This document shows positions 15,591 through 24,355 of a stretch of 64,000 nt of DNA, one piece after another. Numbering within the stretch: position 1 is the stretch's first letter; each line of letters starts with the position of its first letter. The position numbers and the translations under genes were made by a program. A model generated the notes under the pieces. It had not been told where the DNA came from, made no database searches, and saw nothing but the letters and a program-made list of their open reading frames with translations. This DNA is from an uncultured Prevotellaceae bacterium (lineage in GTDB: Bacteria > Bacteroidota > Bacteroidia > Bacteroidales > Bacteroidaceae). The stretch is from the NCBI GenBank assembly GCA_947305005.1, contig CAMZCM010000007.1, positions 39,527 to 103,526 of the forward strand. The letters run 5' to 3'.

Positions 15591-16453
15591 TAATCCAGAA
15601 TTTTAATGCGGATATTACGATACCAGACATCGTCGCCGTGGTCCTGCAAGCCGATGTAACCCTCGTGATTCTCTCCACCCATGTTGTTAAGCAGGTTGAA
15701 AGCATAGGGGAAATCGCCTCCCTCACGGAACTTGCTGTCCTGCAACATCTGTGTCCATTTCGGTGTCCAAAGGTGATACTCCAGCACGTTAGTGCCATTC
15801 TGACCATGAACGACAGTGCCTTTATATACCATTATCTTAGCTTGGTTCCACTCGCCAGCAGGATTGGCGTTCTGGGGTTTGGCGGGAATCATGTCGTAGA
15901 GTGATGCAGCCTGACGATTGCCATCAATACCGAGTTGAGCATCGGGATGTTTAGCATTGTCGAGGACCTGATACTCACTGCAGGACTGCCAGATGGGCAG
16001 GTACTCCTTACCCTCAGCATCCTTGACTTCCTGAGCGAGATAGAAGATACCGCTATTACCGCCTTCGGAGATTTTGTACTCCAGCAGCAGTTCGAAGTTC
16101 TGGAACTTATGGGCAAAGATGAGGTCACCGCCACCTTCCACTTGTGCTTCGCCAGTGCCAGATCCCTTGAGGTGGATGGCACCATCGCTAACTTCCCAGC
16201 TGGTGGGAGGAACGTCCATACCGTAGCCGCGCCAACCATCGAGATTCTCGCCGTTGAAAAGTACGATGAAACCTTCCTCGTCAACGGGCAAGGAAGCGAT
16301 GTCAATATTGGGCCCGTCGGCCACTACGGCCACGAGGCTCTCTGTTGCTTCACTCTCAGGGGCCTGGCAGGTGCCACAACCGCACTTACCGATAAAGAAG
16401 CCTACAACACCACCTACCAAGGCACAAACAATACCAAAAAATGTCTTTTTCAT
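15590..16453 (-). CDS. DUF1080 protein (3-keto-glycoside hydrolase-like), second copy
   Basis: 287 residues. N-terminal membrane or signal segment MKKTFFGIVCALVGGVVGFFIGKCGCG with clustered cysteines, then one DUF1080 (3-keto-disaccharide hydrolase, concanavalin-like) domain: GFIVLFNGENLDGWRGYG, EYKISEGGNSGIFYLAQE, EYQVLDNAKHPDA, and the final GYIGLQDHGDDVWYRNIRIK. The domain cleaves glycosides whose sugar has been oxidised at C3. It is a clear paralogue of the gene at 16533-17339 (same motifs in the same order). A lipoprotein is possible but the cysteines are not in a standard lipobox. Confidence 0.9.
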   Translation of the reverse strand: MKKTFFGIVCALVGGVVGFFIGKCGCGTCQAPESEATESLVAVVADGPNIDIASLPVDEEGFIVLFNGENLDGWRGYGMDVPPTSWEVSDGAIHLKGSGTGEAQVEGGGDLIFAHKFQNFELLLEYKISEGGNSGIFYLAQEVKDAEGKEYLPIWQSCSEYQVLDNAKHPDAQLGIDGNRQAASLYDMIPAKPQNANPAGEWNQAKIMVYKGTVVHGQNGTNVLEYHLWTPKWTQMLQDSKFREGGDFPYAFNLLNNMGGENHEGYIGLQDHGDDVWYRNIRIKILD

Positions 16454-16495
16454 TATAATTTAAAGAAGTTTAATTACAATTCTTGAATGGTAACC

Positions 16496-16532
16496 GCTCC
16501 CTCCCTACAAGGGAGGGCGGGGGGAGAGTCCT
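16496..16532. repeat. REP-like G/C palindromic element, copy 1
   Basis: GCTCCCTCCCTACAAGGGAG followed by a G-run and GAGAGTCC. It abuts the stop codon of the upstream DUF1080 gene. Related elements are at 32003-32036, 32113-32149 and 57967-58003. Confidence 0.8.
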
Positions 16533-17339
16533 CTAATCCAATTCCTTTACCTTAATGTTCTTAAACCAGACGTTGTCGCCATGATCCTGCATGCCAATAA
16601 ATCCCTTGCGCTCAGGACCGCCACAGTTGTTGAGGAGATCGAAAGCAGTAGGCCATGATTTCTCACTGAACTTACTGTCCTGAAGAAGCGCAGTCCATTG
16701 AGGCGTCCAAAGGTCATAGGAGAGAACCTCTACGCCATTCTGGAAGTGTTGAACATGTCCGTCCTGCACGCGAATGCGTACTTTATTCCATTGTCCTGCG
16801 GGCTTCGCATTTTGAGGTTTAGCAGGAATCATGTCGTAAAGTGAGGTCGATTGACGGTTGTTGTCCTTGCCAAGCTTAGCATCAGGGTGACGCTCGTTGT
16901 CAAGCACCTGGCACTCAGGGGCCGAAATGTATATGGGTTCAAGGCCACCATTCGCGTTAGCTACTTCGCGAGCGAGATAGAAGATGCCGGAGTTACCTCC
17001 TTCTGCAATCTTCCATTCCATCTCAAACTCAAAGTTGGGCCCGAACTTGTGGGCGAAGATAATATCACCGCCCTCACCTTTGGCTTTGCTGTCAAAGAAG
17101 ATAGCGCCGTCCTGCACCTTCCATTTAGAAGGGACATGACTCTTACCATATCCACGCCAGCCTGCAAGTGTCTGACCATCAAAAATCGTGATGAATCCCT
17201 TTTTGTCAATGGGTAATTCATGGCGATCCCACAGTTCAGGACCTTGAAAGCCCTGTGAGCAGATGATGGTTGTTGTCTTCTGGGCAAAAGAAGGTATCGT
17301 ATAGACTACGAAGCTTATCAATAATAATAATTTCTTCAT
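16533..17339 (-). CDS. DUF1080 protein (3-keto-glycoside hydrolase-like), first copy
   Basis: 268 residues from the ATG at 17339: signal peptide MKKLLLLISFVVYTIPSFAQ. DUF1080 motifs: GFITIFDGQTLAGWRGYG, EWKIAEGGNSGIFYLARE, ECQVLDNERHPDA, GFIGMQDHGDNVWFKNIKVK. The frame also opens at 17354 (five residues earlier, TAATG overlap with the previous gene), but AAGGAGG lies five bases before the ATG at 17339, which decides the start; such a strong Shine-Dalgarno is unusual in this phylum. Predicted periplasmic hydrolase of 3-keto-glycosides made by the oxidoreductases of this operon. Confidence 0.9.
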   Translation of the reverse strand: MKKLLLLISFVVYTIPSFAQKTTTIICSQGFQGPELWDRHELPIDKKGFITIFDGQTLAGWRGYGKSHVPSKWKVQDGAIFFDSKAKGEGGDIIFAHKFGPNFEFEMEWKIAEGGNSGIFYLAREVANANGGLEPIYISAPECQVLDNERHPDAKLGKDNNRQSTSLYDMIPAKPQNAKPAGQWNKVRIRVQDGHVQHFQNGVEVLSYDLWTPQWTALLQDSKFSEKSWPTAFDLLNNCGGPERKGFIGMQDHGDNVWFKNIKVKELD

Positions 17340-17353
17340 GACAACCTCCTTCA

Positions 17354-18835
17354 TTAGGGTAGTTCAGGGAGTGTGAAGCCGTTCTCATAGACAGGCTTAA
17401 TGAGACGTGCGGCATATTCATTGGCATCAATAAGCACCTTGTCAGCAGTATTGAAGGACGGATGACCATCATGGATGGAGAACTCAATAGCGTTAGAAAC
17501 GTGCAACTTAGCATCGGGAGCGATGTTGGTGAAGCGCATCTTCTCACCATCCCACTTCAGCCATTGGTCAAGTTCTTGCAGGCGCACAGCAGCGACACCC
17601 ATCACAATGTTCTCATTGAGAGGACCTGAGACGGCGAAGTCGGAGCTGGCAGGAATGCGATTGTCGGCACTCTCCTTACAAGCACGAATCCAATCCTGCT
17701 GATGGTTATCGTCCTTCACGATACGGCAGAGTTCAGGAACCTTAGGTTCACGACCACTAACGAGGAACGGGTTGTAACCATATGTTCCAACAACCATGAT
17801 ATCCTTTGTTCCATAGAAAATGCAAACGCCATTACCGTCGAAGTGCTTACCTTCAGGCATCTCAAAAGGTATATTGGGACGCAGACCGCCATCGTACCAT
17901 GTCAATTCGCAAGCGGGGAGGCCCAACTTAGGCATGTTGTCACGAGCGGGGAAACGGAAAGTAACCTTCTGTGCGGAGGGACATGAATCGGGCATCAACA
18001 TGGTAGAACTACCGATGATAGCAGTTGGAGAACCAAGTTTCAAACCTGTAAAGGCTACTGCTAGGATATGGTTAGCCATATCGCCAAGAGCACCTGAACC
18101 GAACGGCCACCATCCACGGAAATTCCAAGGAGTATAGACCTCATTGAAGGGACGCATGTGAGCCGGACCGATGAAAGCATCCCAGTTCATCGTAGAGGGA
18201 ATGGGCTGAGCCTCCTTGGGGGTGGACATGCCCTGCGGCCAGATAGGACGATTCGTGAAAGCTTCAATCTTAGTGACCTCACCGATCTCGCCATTCCATA
18301 GCCAATTGAGGGCTTGGCGAGAACCAGCACTTGAAGCGCCTTGGTTACCCTGCTGGGTCGCCACCTTATATTTAGCAGCCAGTTTGGTAAGCAGACGACT
18401 CTCGTAAGCGTAGAGCGTCATCGGTTTTTCTACATAGACATGCTTACCGGCTGCCATTGCATCAGCAGCGATGATAGCATGTGTATGGTCAGCAGTAGCA
18501 ACCATAACAGCATCAGCGCTCTTCAGCATTTCGTCGTACATCTTACGATAGTCGTTGTACTTCTTAGCATTGGGATACTTGTCGAAGACATGCTTGGCGT
18601 ACTTCCAATCGCAATCGCAGAGGCCAACGATATTCTCAGTCTTAGCCATCTCTGAAAGGTCAGCGGCACCGCGTCCACCGATACCAACGCCAAGGATGTT
18701 CAACTTATCGCTCGGAGCCTTCTTGCCGACTTTCGCGCCAAGGACAGTACTGGGAACGATGGTGGGGGCAACAATCATGCCCGCCAGCGCAGCGGAGCCG
18801 CGCTTTAGGAAATCTCTTCTTGTGAGGTCTGCCAT
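17354..18835 (-). CDS. Tat-exported Gfo/Idh/MocA oxidoreductase
   Basis: 493 residues. Twin-arginine signal MADLTRRDFLKRGSAALAG, Rossmann motif LGVGIGGRGAADL, and the family's VEKPMTLYAYESRLL. Export through Tat with a bound nucleotide cofactor fits periplasmic 3-dehydrogenation of glycosides. Second gene in the operon, 48 bp after the cytosolic oxidoreductase and overlapping the DUF1080 frame downstream. Confidence 0.92.
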   Translation of the reverse strand: MADLTRRDFLKRGSAALAGMIVAPTIVPSTVLGAKVGKKAPSDKLNILGVGIGGRGAADLSEMAKTENIVGLCDCDWKYAKHVFDKYPNAKKYNDYRKMYDEMLKSADAVMVATADHTHAIIAADAMAAGKHVYVEKPMTLYAYESRLLTKLAAKYKVATQQGNQGASSAGSRQALNWLWNGEIGEVTKIEAFTNRPIWPQGMSTPKEAQPIPSTMNWDAFIGPAHMRPFNEVYTPWNFRGWWPFGSGALGDMANHILAVAFTGLKLGSPTAIIGSSTMLMPDSCPSAQKVTFRFPARDNMPKLGLPACELTWYDGGLRPNIPFEMPEGKHFDGNGVCIFYGTKDIMVVGTYGYNPFLVSGREPKVPELCRIVKDDNHQQDWIRACKESADNRIPASSDFAVSGPLNENIVMGVAAVRLQELDQWLKWDGEKMRFTNIAPDAKLHVSNAIEFSIHDGHPSFNTADKVLIDANEYAARLIKPVYENGFTLPELP

Positions 18836-18883
18836 AGGTAGTTTAAAGTTAAAGATTAATAGTTAAAAGGATTATGTGTCAAT

Positions 18884-19963
18884 TTATACATTCTTATTAA
18901 GACGCGGAAGAAGTCCATAGCCGTCCTTAAGGTTGCGGCGATGCTCCCAGATTTCTTCAAGCTCCTCATGAGTTCCAATAGATGGGAGGGCATTCTTGCG
19001 GGCATCCTCTATCATCTTCCAGGCATATCCTGAAGCCATTGCAGAATCGCGGAACGAAGGCATCAGCGGATTGCGTACACCTTTCTCAATGCTGTCAGCC
19101 ATCTCTGTGATAAGACGATCTATATTTTTTCCACCATACGGACGCTCAATACGTTGGGTCTCTGTAACACCATGAATTTCCACGACTGCAGTCTTGAAAT
19201 CGTGGGTCATGCGACAAAAGCCTTTGGTGCCTATTAGTTCTACGTATGAATTATGCGTCTGATTCTTGGCAAGCTGCCCATAGACAAAACCCTGGGTGAT
19301 GTCATAGACAACACCACTCTCGAAGGTTCCATGGACTTGAATCCACCACGGGTCTTTCCAATCCCACATACAAACACCTTGGGCGTGCCAAGTCTTATAT
19401 TCGCAACGGGCATACCAACGAGCCAGGTTGACATAATGCATCCCGCAGTCATGGAAGGAAGGACCTTCACTTTCGTGCCCTTCGCCTGGTGCCAAACCCG
19501 GTGTCATGTGGCAGATGCGCATAATAGCCAGTTCTCCCAACTCTGCACTCTCTACAACTTCACGCATGAGGTGATGATACCAGGCATTCTGCAGATACAT
19601 ATTCGCTGTACTTAGAATAGGAGCTTCTTCTACAAGTTTCACGGCCTCCCATTCATGATCAATAGTATCAGCAATAGGCTTTTCGGCAATAATGTGTTTG
19701 CCAGCAGCCACTGCTTTTTGGATCTGTGCCAAACGGGCGTTGGCCGTCGTTGTTAACGCAACAACCTGCACACGTTTGTCATTAAAAATGAGCTGATCAT
19801 CTGAAATAACCTGAGCTTCTGGTGCCATTTTCTGGGCGACCTCGCGGCTTTCTGCATCAAGATCGCAGATATAAGCCACCTCATAAGCCACATTCTTCTG
19901 AAATTCTTTCAGATAGTAGCGCCCCATACGGCCAAATCCGATGATTCCTACAGGTATTTTCAT
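18884..19963 (-). CDS. Cytosolic Gfo/Idh/MocA oxidoreductase
   Basis: 359 residues from the ATG at 19963 (MKIPVGIIGFGRMGRYYLKEF). The frame opens 12 codons earlier but the Rossmann motif GFGRMG begins about eight residues after this start, as usual. The conserved E-K-P of the family is seen in HIIAEKPIADTID. No signal peptide, unlike the next gene. First gene of the operon; a -7-like TATCTTCG on the minus strand (plus 20010-20017) may be its promoter. The substrate is probably an inositol or 3-keto sugar derivative. Confidence 0.9.
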   Translation of the reverse strand: MKIPVGIIGFGRMGRYYLKEFQKNVAYEVAYICDLDAESREVAQKMAPEAQVISDDQLIFNDKRVQVVALTTTANARLAQIQKAVAAGKHIIAEKPIADTIDHEWEAVKLVEEAPILSTANMYLQNAWYHHLMREVVESAELGELAIMRICHMTPGLAPGEGHESEGPSFHDCGMHYVNLARWYARCEYKTWHAQGVCMWDWKDPWWIQVHGTFESGVVYDITQGFVYGQLAKNQTHNSYVELIGTKGFCRMTHDFKTAVVEIHGVTETQRIERPYGGKNIDRLITEMADSIEKGVRNPLMPSFRDSAMASGYAWKMIEDARKNALPSIGTHEELEEIWEHRRNLKDGYGLLPRLNKNV

Positions 19964-20128
19964 ATAAAAATCATAACTGTTTTTATAGGTTCTTGCCAAA
20001 AAATCGCAACGAAGATAATGTTTTTTTACCGTATTATTATTTCATTCAATGTTTTTTTATTTCTTTTCAACAAAATAAACCTTTCGTCTGACATTACAAC
20101 GCTAAAAGTACAAAAATACCTTCCAAAA

Positions 20129-20160
20129 TTTGGTAGTTCACGTAACTTGCATTACCTTTG
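20129..20160 (+). promoter_or_regulatory. Promoter of tRNA-Leu
   Basis: TTTG 20129-20132, 20 bp spacer, TACCTTTG 20153-20160, 13 bp before the tRNA. Confidence 0.8.
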
Positions 20161-20173
20161 CACCGCTTTTGAA

Positions 20174-20255
20174 GCCCAGATGGCGGAATCGGTAGACGCG
20201 CTGGTCTCAAACACCAGTGGGGCAACCCGTGCCGGTTCGACCCCGGCTCTGGGTA
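20174..20255 (+). tRNA. tRNA-Leu (CAA)
   Basis: 82 nt. Acceptor GCCCAGA pairs with TCTGGGT; anticodon arm CTGGT-CTCAAAC-ACCAG gives anticodon CAA. A long variable arm (GTGGGGCAACCCG) marks it as class II, and GGTTCGA is the T loop. CCA is not encoded. Confidence 0.97.
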
Positions 20256-20262
20256 CAAGCAG

Positions 20263-20297
20263 AGCGGAGGCTTCTTCTGAAGTTTCCGCTTTTTCTT
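20263..20297 (+). terminator. Terminator after tRNA-Leu
   Basis: AGCGGAGGCTTC pairs with GAAGTTTCCGCT (two G-U pairs), loop TTCT, then TTTTCTTT. Confidence 0.75.
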
Positions 20298-20325
20298 TGA
20301 CTCATCATCATTCTTTCTTTATACA

Positions 20326-21603
20326 ATGAAAAAGAACCTCGAAACACTTTGTATCCATGGCGGTTGGCATCCCACCAAGGGCGAACCGCAACAACTGCCC
20401 ATTTATCAGAGCACTACGTTCAAGTATGATACCAGCAACCAGATGGCTAAGCTTTTCGACCTTGAAGAGGAAGGTTATTTCTATACTCGTTTGGCCAATC
20501 CTACCAACGATGCCGTAGCTGCAAAGATCAATGCCCTCGAAGGCGGTGTAGGCTGTCTGCTTACTTCGTCAGGTCAGGCTGCCAGTTTCTATGCTGTCTT
20601 CAACATCTGTCAAGCAGGTGATCATTTCATCACCTCTAATAATATATATGGTGGCACCTACAACCTCTTTGGCGTTACCATGAAGAAGCTCGGCATCGAC
20701 TGCACCTTCGTTGATCCCGATTGGGACGATGAGCGTATTGAAGCAGCTTTCCGTCCGAACACCAAGTGTTTCTTCGGCGAGACTATTTCCAATCCGGGCG
20801 GCAATGTCTTCGATATCGAACGTTTTGCCAAGTTGGCTCATCAACACGGTGTCCCCCTTATTGTCGATAACACCTTTGCTACGCCTATCAACTGCCGTCC
20901 TATTGAGTGGGGTTGCGACATCGTCACACACTCTACCACCAAGTACATGGATGGTCATGCCACACAGGTCGGCGGTGCCATCATTGACAGTGGTAACTTC
21001 GATTGGGAGGCTCATGCTGACAAGTTCCCCGGACTCACCACACCCGATGAGAGTTATCATGGCCTTACCTATACAAAAGCTTTTGGCAAGAAAGCCTATG
21101 TTACTAAGTTGGTCAGCCAGCTGATGCGTGACCTTGGCTCTATCCCTTCACCCCAGAACTGCTTCCTTCTCAACCTCGGCTTGGAGACCCTGCATCTGCG
21201 TATGCCCAAACACTGCGAGAATGCTCAGAAGGTGGCTGAATGGCTTGAAGCAAATCCCAAAGTGGGATGGGTGAACTACTGCGGTCTTCCCTCCAATAAA
21301 TATTATTCATTGGCCCAGAAATACCTGCCCAATGGTTCTTGTGGCGTTATTGCTTTCGGCCTGAAGGGTTCTCGTGAAGAAGCTATTAAGTTCATGGATA
21401 ACCTCGACTTCGTGAGCATTGTTACTCACGTGGCCGATGCACGCACTTGTGTTCTCCACCCCGCCAGCCATACCCACCGCCAGCTTTCCGATGAGCAGTT
21501 ACGTGAAGCAGGTATCGCTCCTGACCTTATTCGTCTCAGCGTTGGCATTGAGAACGTCGAAGACATCATTGCCGACCTCAAGCAGGCCATGGACAAGATG
21601 TAA
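20326..21603 (+). CDS. metY: O-acetylhomoserine aminocarboxypropyltransferase (sulfhydrylase)
   Basis: 425 residues, the usual length of MetY, a PLP enzyme making homocysteine or methionine from O-acetylhomoserine and sulfide or methanethiol. Visible: TLCIHGGW at the N-terminus, LTSSGQAASFYA, NNIYGGTYNLF, DNTFATPINCRP, the PLP lysine K206 in HSTTKYMDGHA, and HPASHTHRQLS / LIRLSVGIENVEDI near the end. Cystathionine gamma-lyases share the fold but are shorter (near 380). It follows the tRNA-Leu terminator; its own promoter is not obvious. Confidence 0.92.
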   Translation: MKKNLETLCIHGGWHPTKGEPQQLPIYQSTTFKYDTSNQMAKLFDLEEEGYFYTRLANPTNDAVAAKINALEGGVGCLLTSSGQAASFYAVFNICQAGDHFITSNNIYGGTYNLFGVTMKKLGIDCTFVDPDWDDERIEAAFRPNTKCFFGETISNPGGNVFDIERFAKLAHQHGVPLIVDNTFATPINCRPIEWGCDIVTHSTTKYMDGHATQVGGAIIDSGNFDWEAHADKFPGLTTPDESYHGLTYTKAFGKKAYVTKLVSQLMRDLGSIPSPQNCFLLNLGLETLHLRMPKHCENAQKVAEWLEANPKVGWVNYCGLPSNKYYSLAQKYLPNGSCGVIAFGLKGSREEAIKFMDNLDFVSIVTHVADARTCVLHPASHTHRQLSDEQLREAGIAPDLIRLSVGIENVEDIIADLKQAMDKM

Positions 21604-21626
21604 AGAAGTAAAGAAAGTCTTTTTTC

Positions 21627-22292
21627 ATGACATACGCGAAACGAGCAGTCCTTTTCTTCTTCGCTTTTCTCTGTTTAGCCTTCCTCTCTTCCGCCCAATC
21701 TACACATTGGCGTATTGAAGCAGAGTCTCCTCTGACACGCGTTCTGCAACGTGGAGACACGCTTGACATTACTTCACCAAAAGGGCTTTCGTTATGGTGG
21801 GATGAGCCCATGCAGGTGCCTTGCACCATTAGCTATCGCGCTTGCATTGTTATGGAAGGCGGCCCTTTCGACCGTCTCTCTGACCTTAACTGCTTCTGGA
21901 TGGCCAGTGAACCACTAAAAGGAATCGCCCAACGTGGCGGACGTTTCGTAGAGAGTTATCGCCTGAAGTGCTACTACTTAGGTTATGGGGGCAACTATAA
22001 CACGACAACACGCTTTCGTCGCTATGACGGTGACACGCTCGCCATTACAGACGAAACACACCGTCCACCGATTCTTAAGGAATTTACGGATAGCGCCCAT
22101 CTCCTCAAGCCCAATCATTGGTACACCGTTCGTATAGAAGTCCTTTCCAATGGTCGAACGCGTTATTTCATCGATAATGAACTCCTTGTGGATTACTTTG
22201 ATCCACAGCCTCTACAACGTGGGTGGTTTGCCTTCCGAACCACATGGAGTCACACCCGCTTCACAGGCTTTCGCTATCAAGCCACCAATTAA
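21627..22292 (+). CDS. DUF6250-like secreted concanavalin-fold protein
   Basis: 221 residues with signal peptide MTYAKRAVLFFFAFLCLAFLSSAQ. The body (LWWDEPMQVPCTISYRACIVMEGG, DLNCFWMASEP, YYLGYGGNYNTTTRFRRYDG, NHWYTVRIEVLSNGRTRYFIDNELLVDY) resembles the DUF6250 lectin/glycosidase-like beta-sandwich of polysaccharide-using Bacteroidetes. The enzyme activity is not known to me. Its end overlaps by four bases the end of the convergent Sel1/TonB gene. Confidence 0.75.
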   Translation: MTYAKRAVLFFFAFLCLAFLSSAQSTHWRIEAESPLTRVLQRGDTLDITSPKGLSLWWDEPMQVPCTISYRACIVMEGGPFDRLSDLNCFWMASEPLKGIAQRGGRFVESYRLKCYYLGYGGNYNTTTRFRRYDGDTLAITDETHRPPILKEFTDSAHLLKPNHWYTVRIEVLSNGRTRYFIDNELLVDYFDPQPLQRGWFAFRTTWSHTRFTGFRYQATN

Positions 22293-23353
22293 GAAAGCCT
22301 GAATATTACAGGGAGTTTGAAGCGGGAACGGACAGCTTTATTATTTTGGTATGCAGGCTTCCACTTCGGCATCAACTTAATAACGCGTTCAGCTTCTTGA
22401 GTAAGCGATGGGGCTGGCGAACGAAGAACTTTCACATCCACTATAGAACCGTCTTTGTTCACTACAAATTCCACGATTACACGACCTTGAATCCCTTGTT
22501 CTTGAGCAACTGCAGGATATTTGACATGTTTTGCAAGCCATGTATAGCACTCCTGGTCCCCCCCAGGAAACTCTGCATTCTCCTCAACAACCTCATAAAT
22601 ATTATTATCCACCAATTCTGCTTGATTAACCTCTCCACTTTCCAGCAATTGGTTCAGACGCTCGTAAGCGACAACAGAATCGCCTTTTTCCACCGCAACT
22701 TGAAAATACCATGCCGCCGTCTTATTATTCTGTGGAACGCCAATACCTTCTGAATACATGACACCTAAACGAGTGTTTGCTTCAGCACATCTTATTGCCT
22801 TTTTATACCAACTGATTGCAGCCCCATAATTTTGGGTGATACCTGTACCTTCATCATACATTTTTCCCAGTTGGTAAGCAGCTTGGGCGTGTTCCATATT
22901 TGCCGAACGACGAAAACATGCATATGCCTTCATATAATCTGGCGCATTCTCTGAATCGCCTGCAAAAAACTTTTGGCCTGCCTCATAATACGTCTTAGCT
23001 GTCCCCTCCATCTTTTGTACATACTCTCTATATGACATCCACATACAATTATCGGTGCCAAGAACAACTACTCCTTGATTATGACTGGTAATAAAAATGC
23101 TGAACGTGGACATACCAGGCTTGGATACAATCACTGAATCACCGTCCAAGGGTAATTTTAAAGAAAAAAGGCCATCTACATTTGTAGCTACAGCAGCATT
23201 CGCCTTAGATCCTATAACATTGGCGTCCTTAATGGGGATTCCTTGCATATTCACCACTCGACCTTCAAAAGTGATAGAGTTAGCACCAGACTGAGCAAAT
23301 AAAGGTAATATCGCAAGGAACAGCGAAGCAAAGAAAGCACATACTTTTCTCAT
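22289..23353 (-). CDS. Secreted Sel1-repeat protein with TonB C-terminal domain
   Basis: 354 residues. Signal peptide MRKVCAFFASLFLAILPLFAQ; a carboxypeptidase-regulatory-like beta domain at about 25-95 (FEGRVVNMQGIPIKDANVIGS); Sel1-type TPR repeats at about 135-235 (AAYQLGKMYDEGTGITQNYGAAISWYKKA, RLGVMYSEGIGVPQN); and a TonB C-terminal domain at about 265-354 (FPGGDQECYTWLAKHVKYP ... GRVIVEFVVNKDGSIVDVKVLRSPAPSL). There is no inner-membrane anchor beyond the signal peptide, so it is unlikely to be a classical energy-coupling TonB. Confidence 0.85.
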   Translation of the reverse strand: MRKVCAFFASLFLAILPLFAQSGANSITFEGRVVNMQGIPIKDANVIGSKANAAVATNVDGLFSLKLPLDGDSVIVSKPGMSTFSIFITSHNQGVVVLGTDNCMWMSYREYVQKMEGTAKTYYEAGQKFFAGDSENAPDYMKAYACFRRSANMEHAQAAYQLGKMYDEGTGITQNYGAAISWYKKAIRCAEANTRLGVMYSEGIGVPQNNKTAAWYFQVAVEKGDSVVAYERLNQLLESGEVNQAELVDNNIYEVVEENAEFPGGDQECYTWLAKHVKYPAVAQEQGIQGRVIVEFVVNKDGSIVDVKVLRSPAPSLTQEAERVIKLMPKWKPAYQNNKAVRSRFKLPVIFRLS

Positions 23354-23382
23354 GATCTTTTGTTTACAAGGTTATGATTGCA

Positions 23383-23412
23383 CAAAGGTACGCTTTTTTC
23401 AGTAAACTACAA
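23383..23412 (-). promoter_or_regulatory. Promoter of the Sel1/TonB gene
   Basis: On the minus strand TACCTTTG (plus 23383-23390) with TTG 19 bp upstream (plus 23410-23412). Confidence 0.6.
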
Positions 23413-23530
23413 TTTTTTTATCAAAAAACGTAATCACCTGTTAAGTATTTGGTCGCATTCCTATACCGAAAAAAAACGAACCAGGTAAATAGAAATCATC
23501 CCCAACAAAAGTTGTATTAGCTTTCTCTAT

Positions 23531-23572
23531 AAAAAATAAGTGGCAGCTCTGGGTATAGAACCGCCACTTATT
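23531..23572 (-). terminator. Terminator of the sdh/frd operon
   Basis: Read on the minus strand: AATAAGTGGC (plus 23563-23572) pairs with GCCACTTATT (plus 23535-23544) and is followed by a T run. The rest of 23413-23530 shows nothing recognisable. Confidence 0.75.
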
Positions 23573-23591
23573 ATATAAATAATGTATGGGA

Positions 23592-24350
23592 TTAGTCAGC
23601 TAACTTTGCCTTGATGAACTCACGGTTCAGACGAGCGATGTTGGCGATGGTCTCGTTCTTCGGGCACACAGCCTCGCAAGCGCGGGTATTGGTGCAGTTA
23701 CCGAAGCCGAGCTCATCCATCTTAGCGACCATTGCCTTAGCACGCTTAGCAGCCTCCGGACGACCTTGCGGCAACAAGGCAAGCTGAGAGACCTTAGAGC
23801 TGACAAAGAGCATGGCTGAGCCGTTCTTACAAGCAGCTACGCAGGCACCGCAACCGATGCAGCTGGCGCAGTCCATTGCCTCGTCGGCATCCTGCTTAGG
23901 AATCAGGATAGCGTTGGCATCCTGAGCCTGGCCTGTGCGGATGGTGGTGTAGCCACCGGCCTGAATGATCTTGTCGAAAGCAGAGCGATCGACCATGCAG
24001 TCCTTGATAACGGGGAAACCTGCAGAGCGCCAAGGCTCAACGGTAATGGTCTCGCCATCCTTGAACTTACGCATATAAAGCTGGCAGGTGGTAGCACCGC
24101 GCAGGGTCTTGCCGTGAGGCGTACCGTTGATGTAGAGCGAACACATACCGCAGATACCTTCGCGGCAGTCGTGGTCAAACACGAAAGGCTCCTTGCCCTC
24201 GCCGATAAGCTCCTCGTTCATAATGTCGAGGGCCTCGAGGAACGAGGTATCGTCAGGAATATTCTTCAGCACATGAGTGTCGAAGTGGCCCTTCTCCTTG
24301 GGCCCGTTCTGTTTCCAGAACTTTATGGTAACAGTGAGATTCTTAGCCAT
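23592..24350 (-). CDS. sdhB: Succinate dehydrogenase/fumarate reductase iron-sulfur subunit
   Basis: 252 residues. The N-terminal ferredoxin domain has the [2Fe-2S] ligands in CREGICGMC and TTCQL; the C-terminal domain has [12 protein letters not shown] and [15 protein letters not shown] for the [4Fe-4S] and [3Fe-4S] clusters. Carries electrons between the flavoprotein and the membrane haem subunit. Third gene of the sdhCAB operon, five bases after sdhA. In Prevotella this complex is the fumarate reductase of succinate fermentation; the frd symbols would suit equally. Confidence 0.95.
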   Translation of the reverse strand: MAKNLTVTIKFWKQNGPKEKGHFDTHVLKNIPDDTSFLEALDIMNEELIGEGKEPFVFDHDCREGICGMCSLYINGTPHGKTLRGATTCQLYMRKFKDGETITVEPWRSAGFPVIKDCMVDRSAFDKIIQAGGYTTIRTGQAQDANAILIPKQDADEAMDCASCIGCGACVAACKNGSAMLFVSSKVSQLALLPQGRPEAAKRAKAMVAKMDELGFGNCTNTRACEAVCPKNETIANIARLNREFIKAKLAD

Positions 24351-24355
24351 GATGT

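Noticed and set aside
20018..20329. 103-codon open frame covering tRNA-Leu
   Set aside because: It reads through the tRNA, its promoter and terminator.
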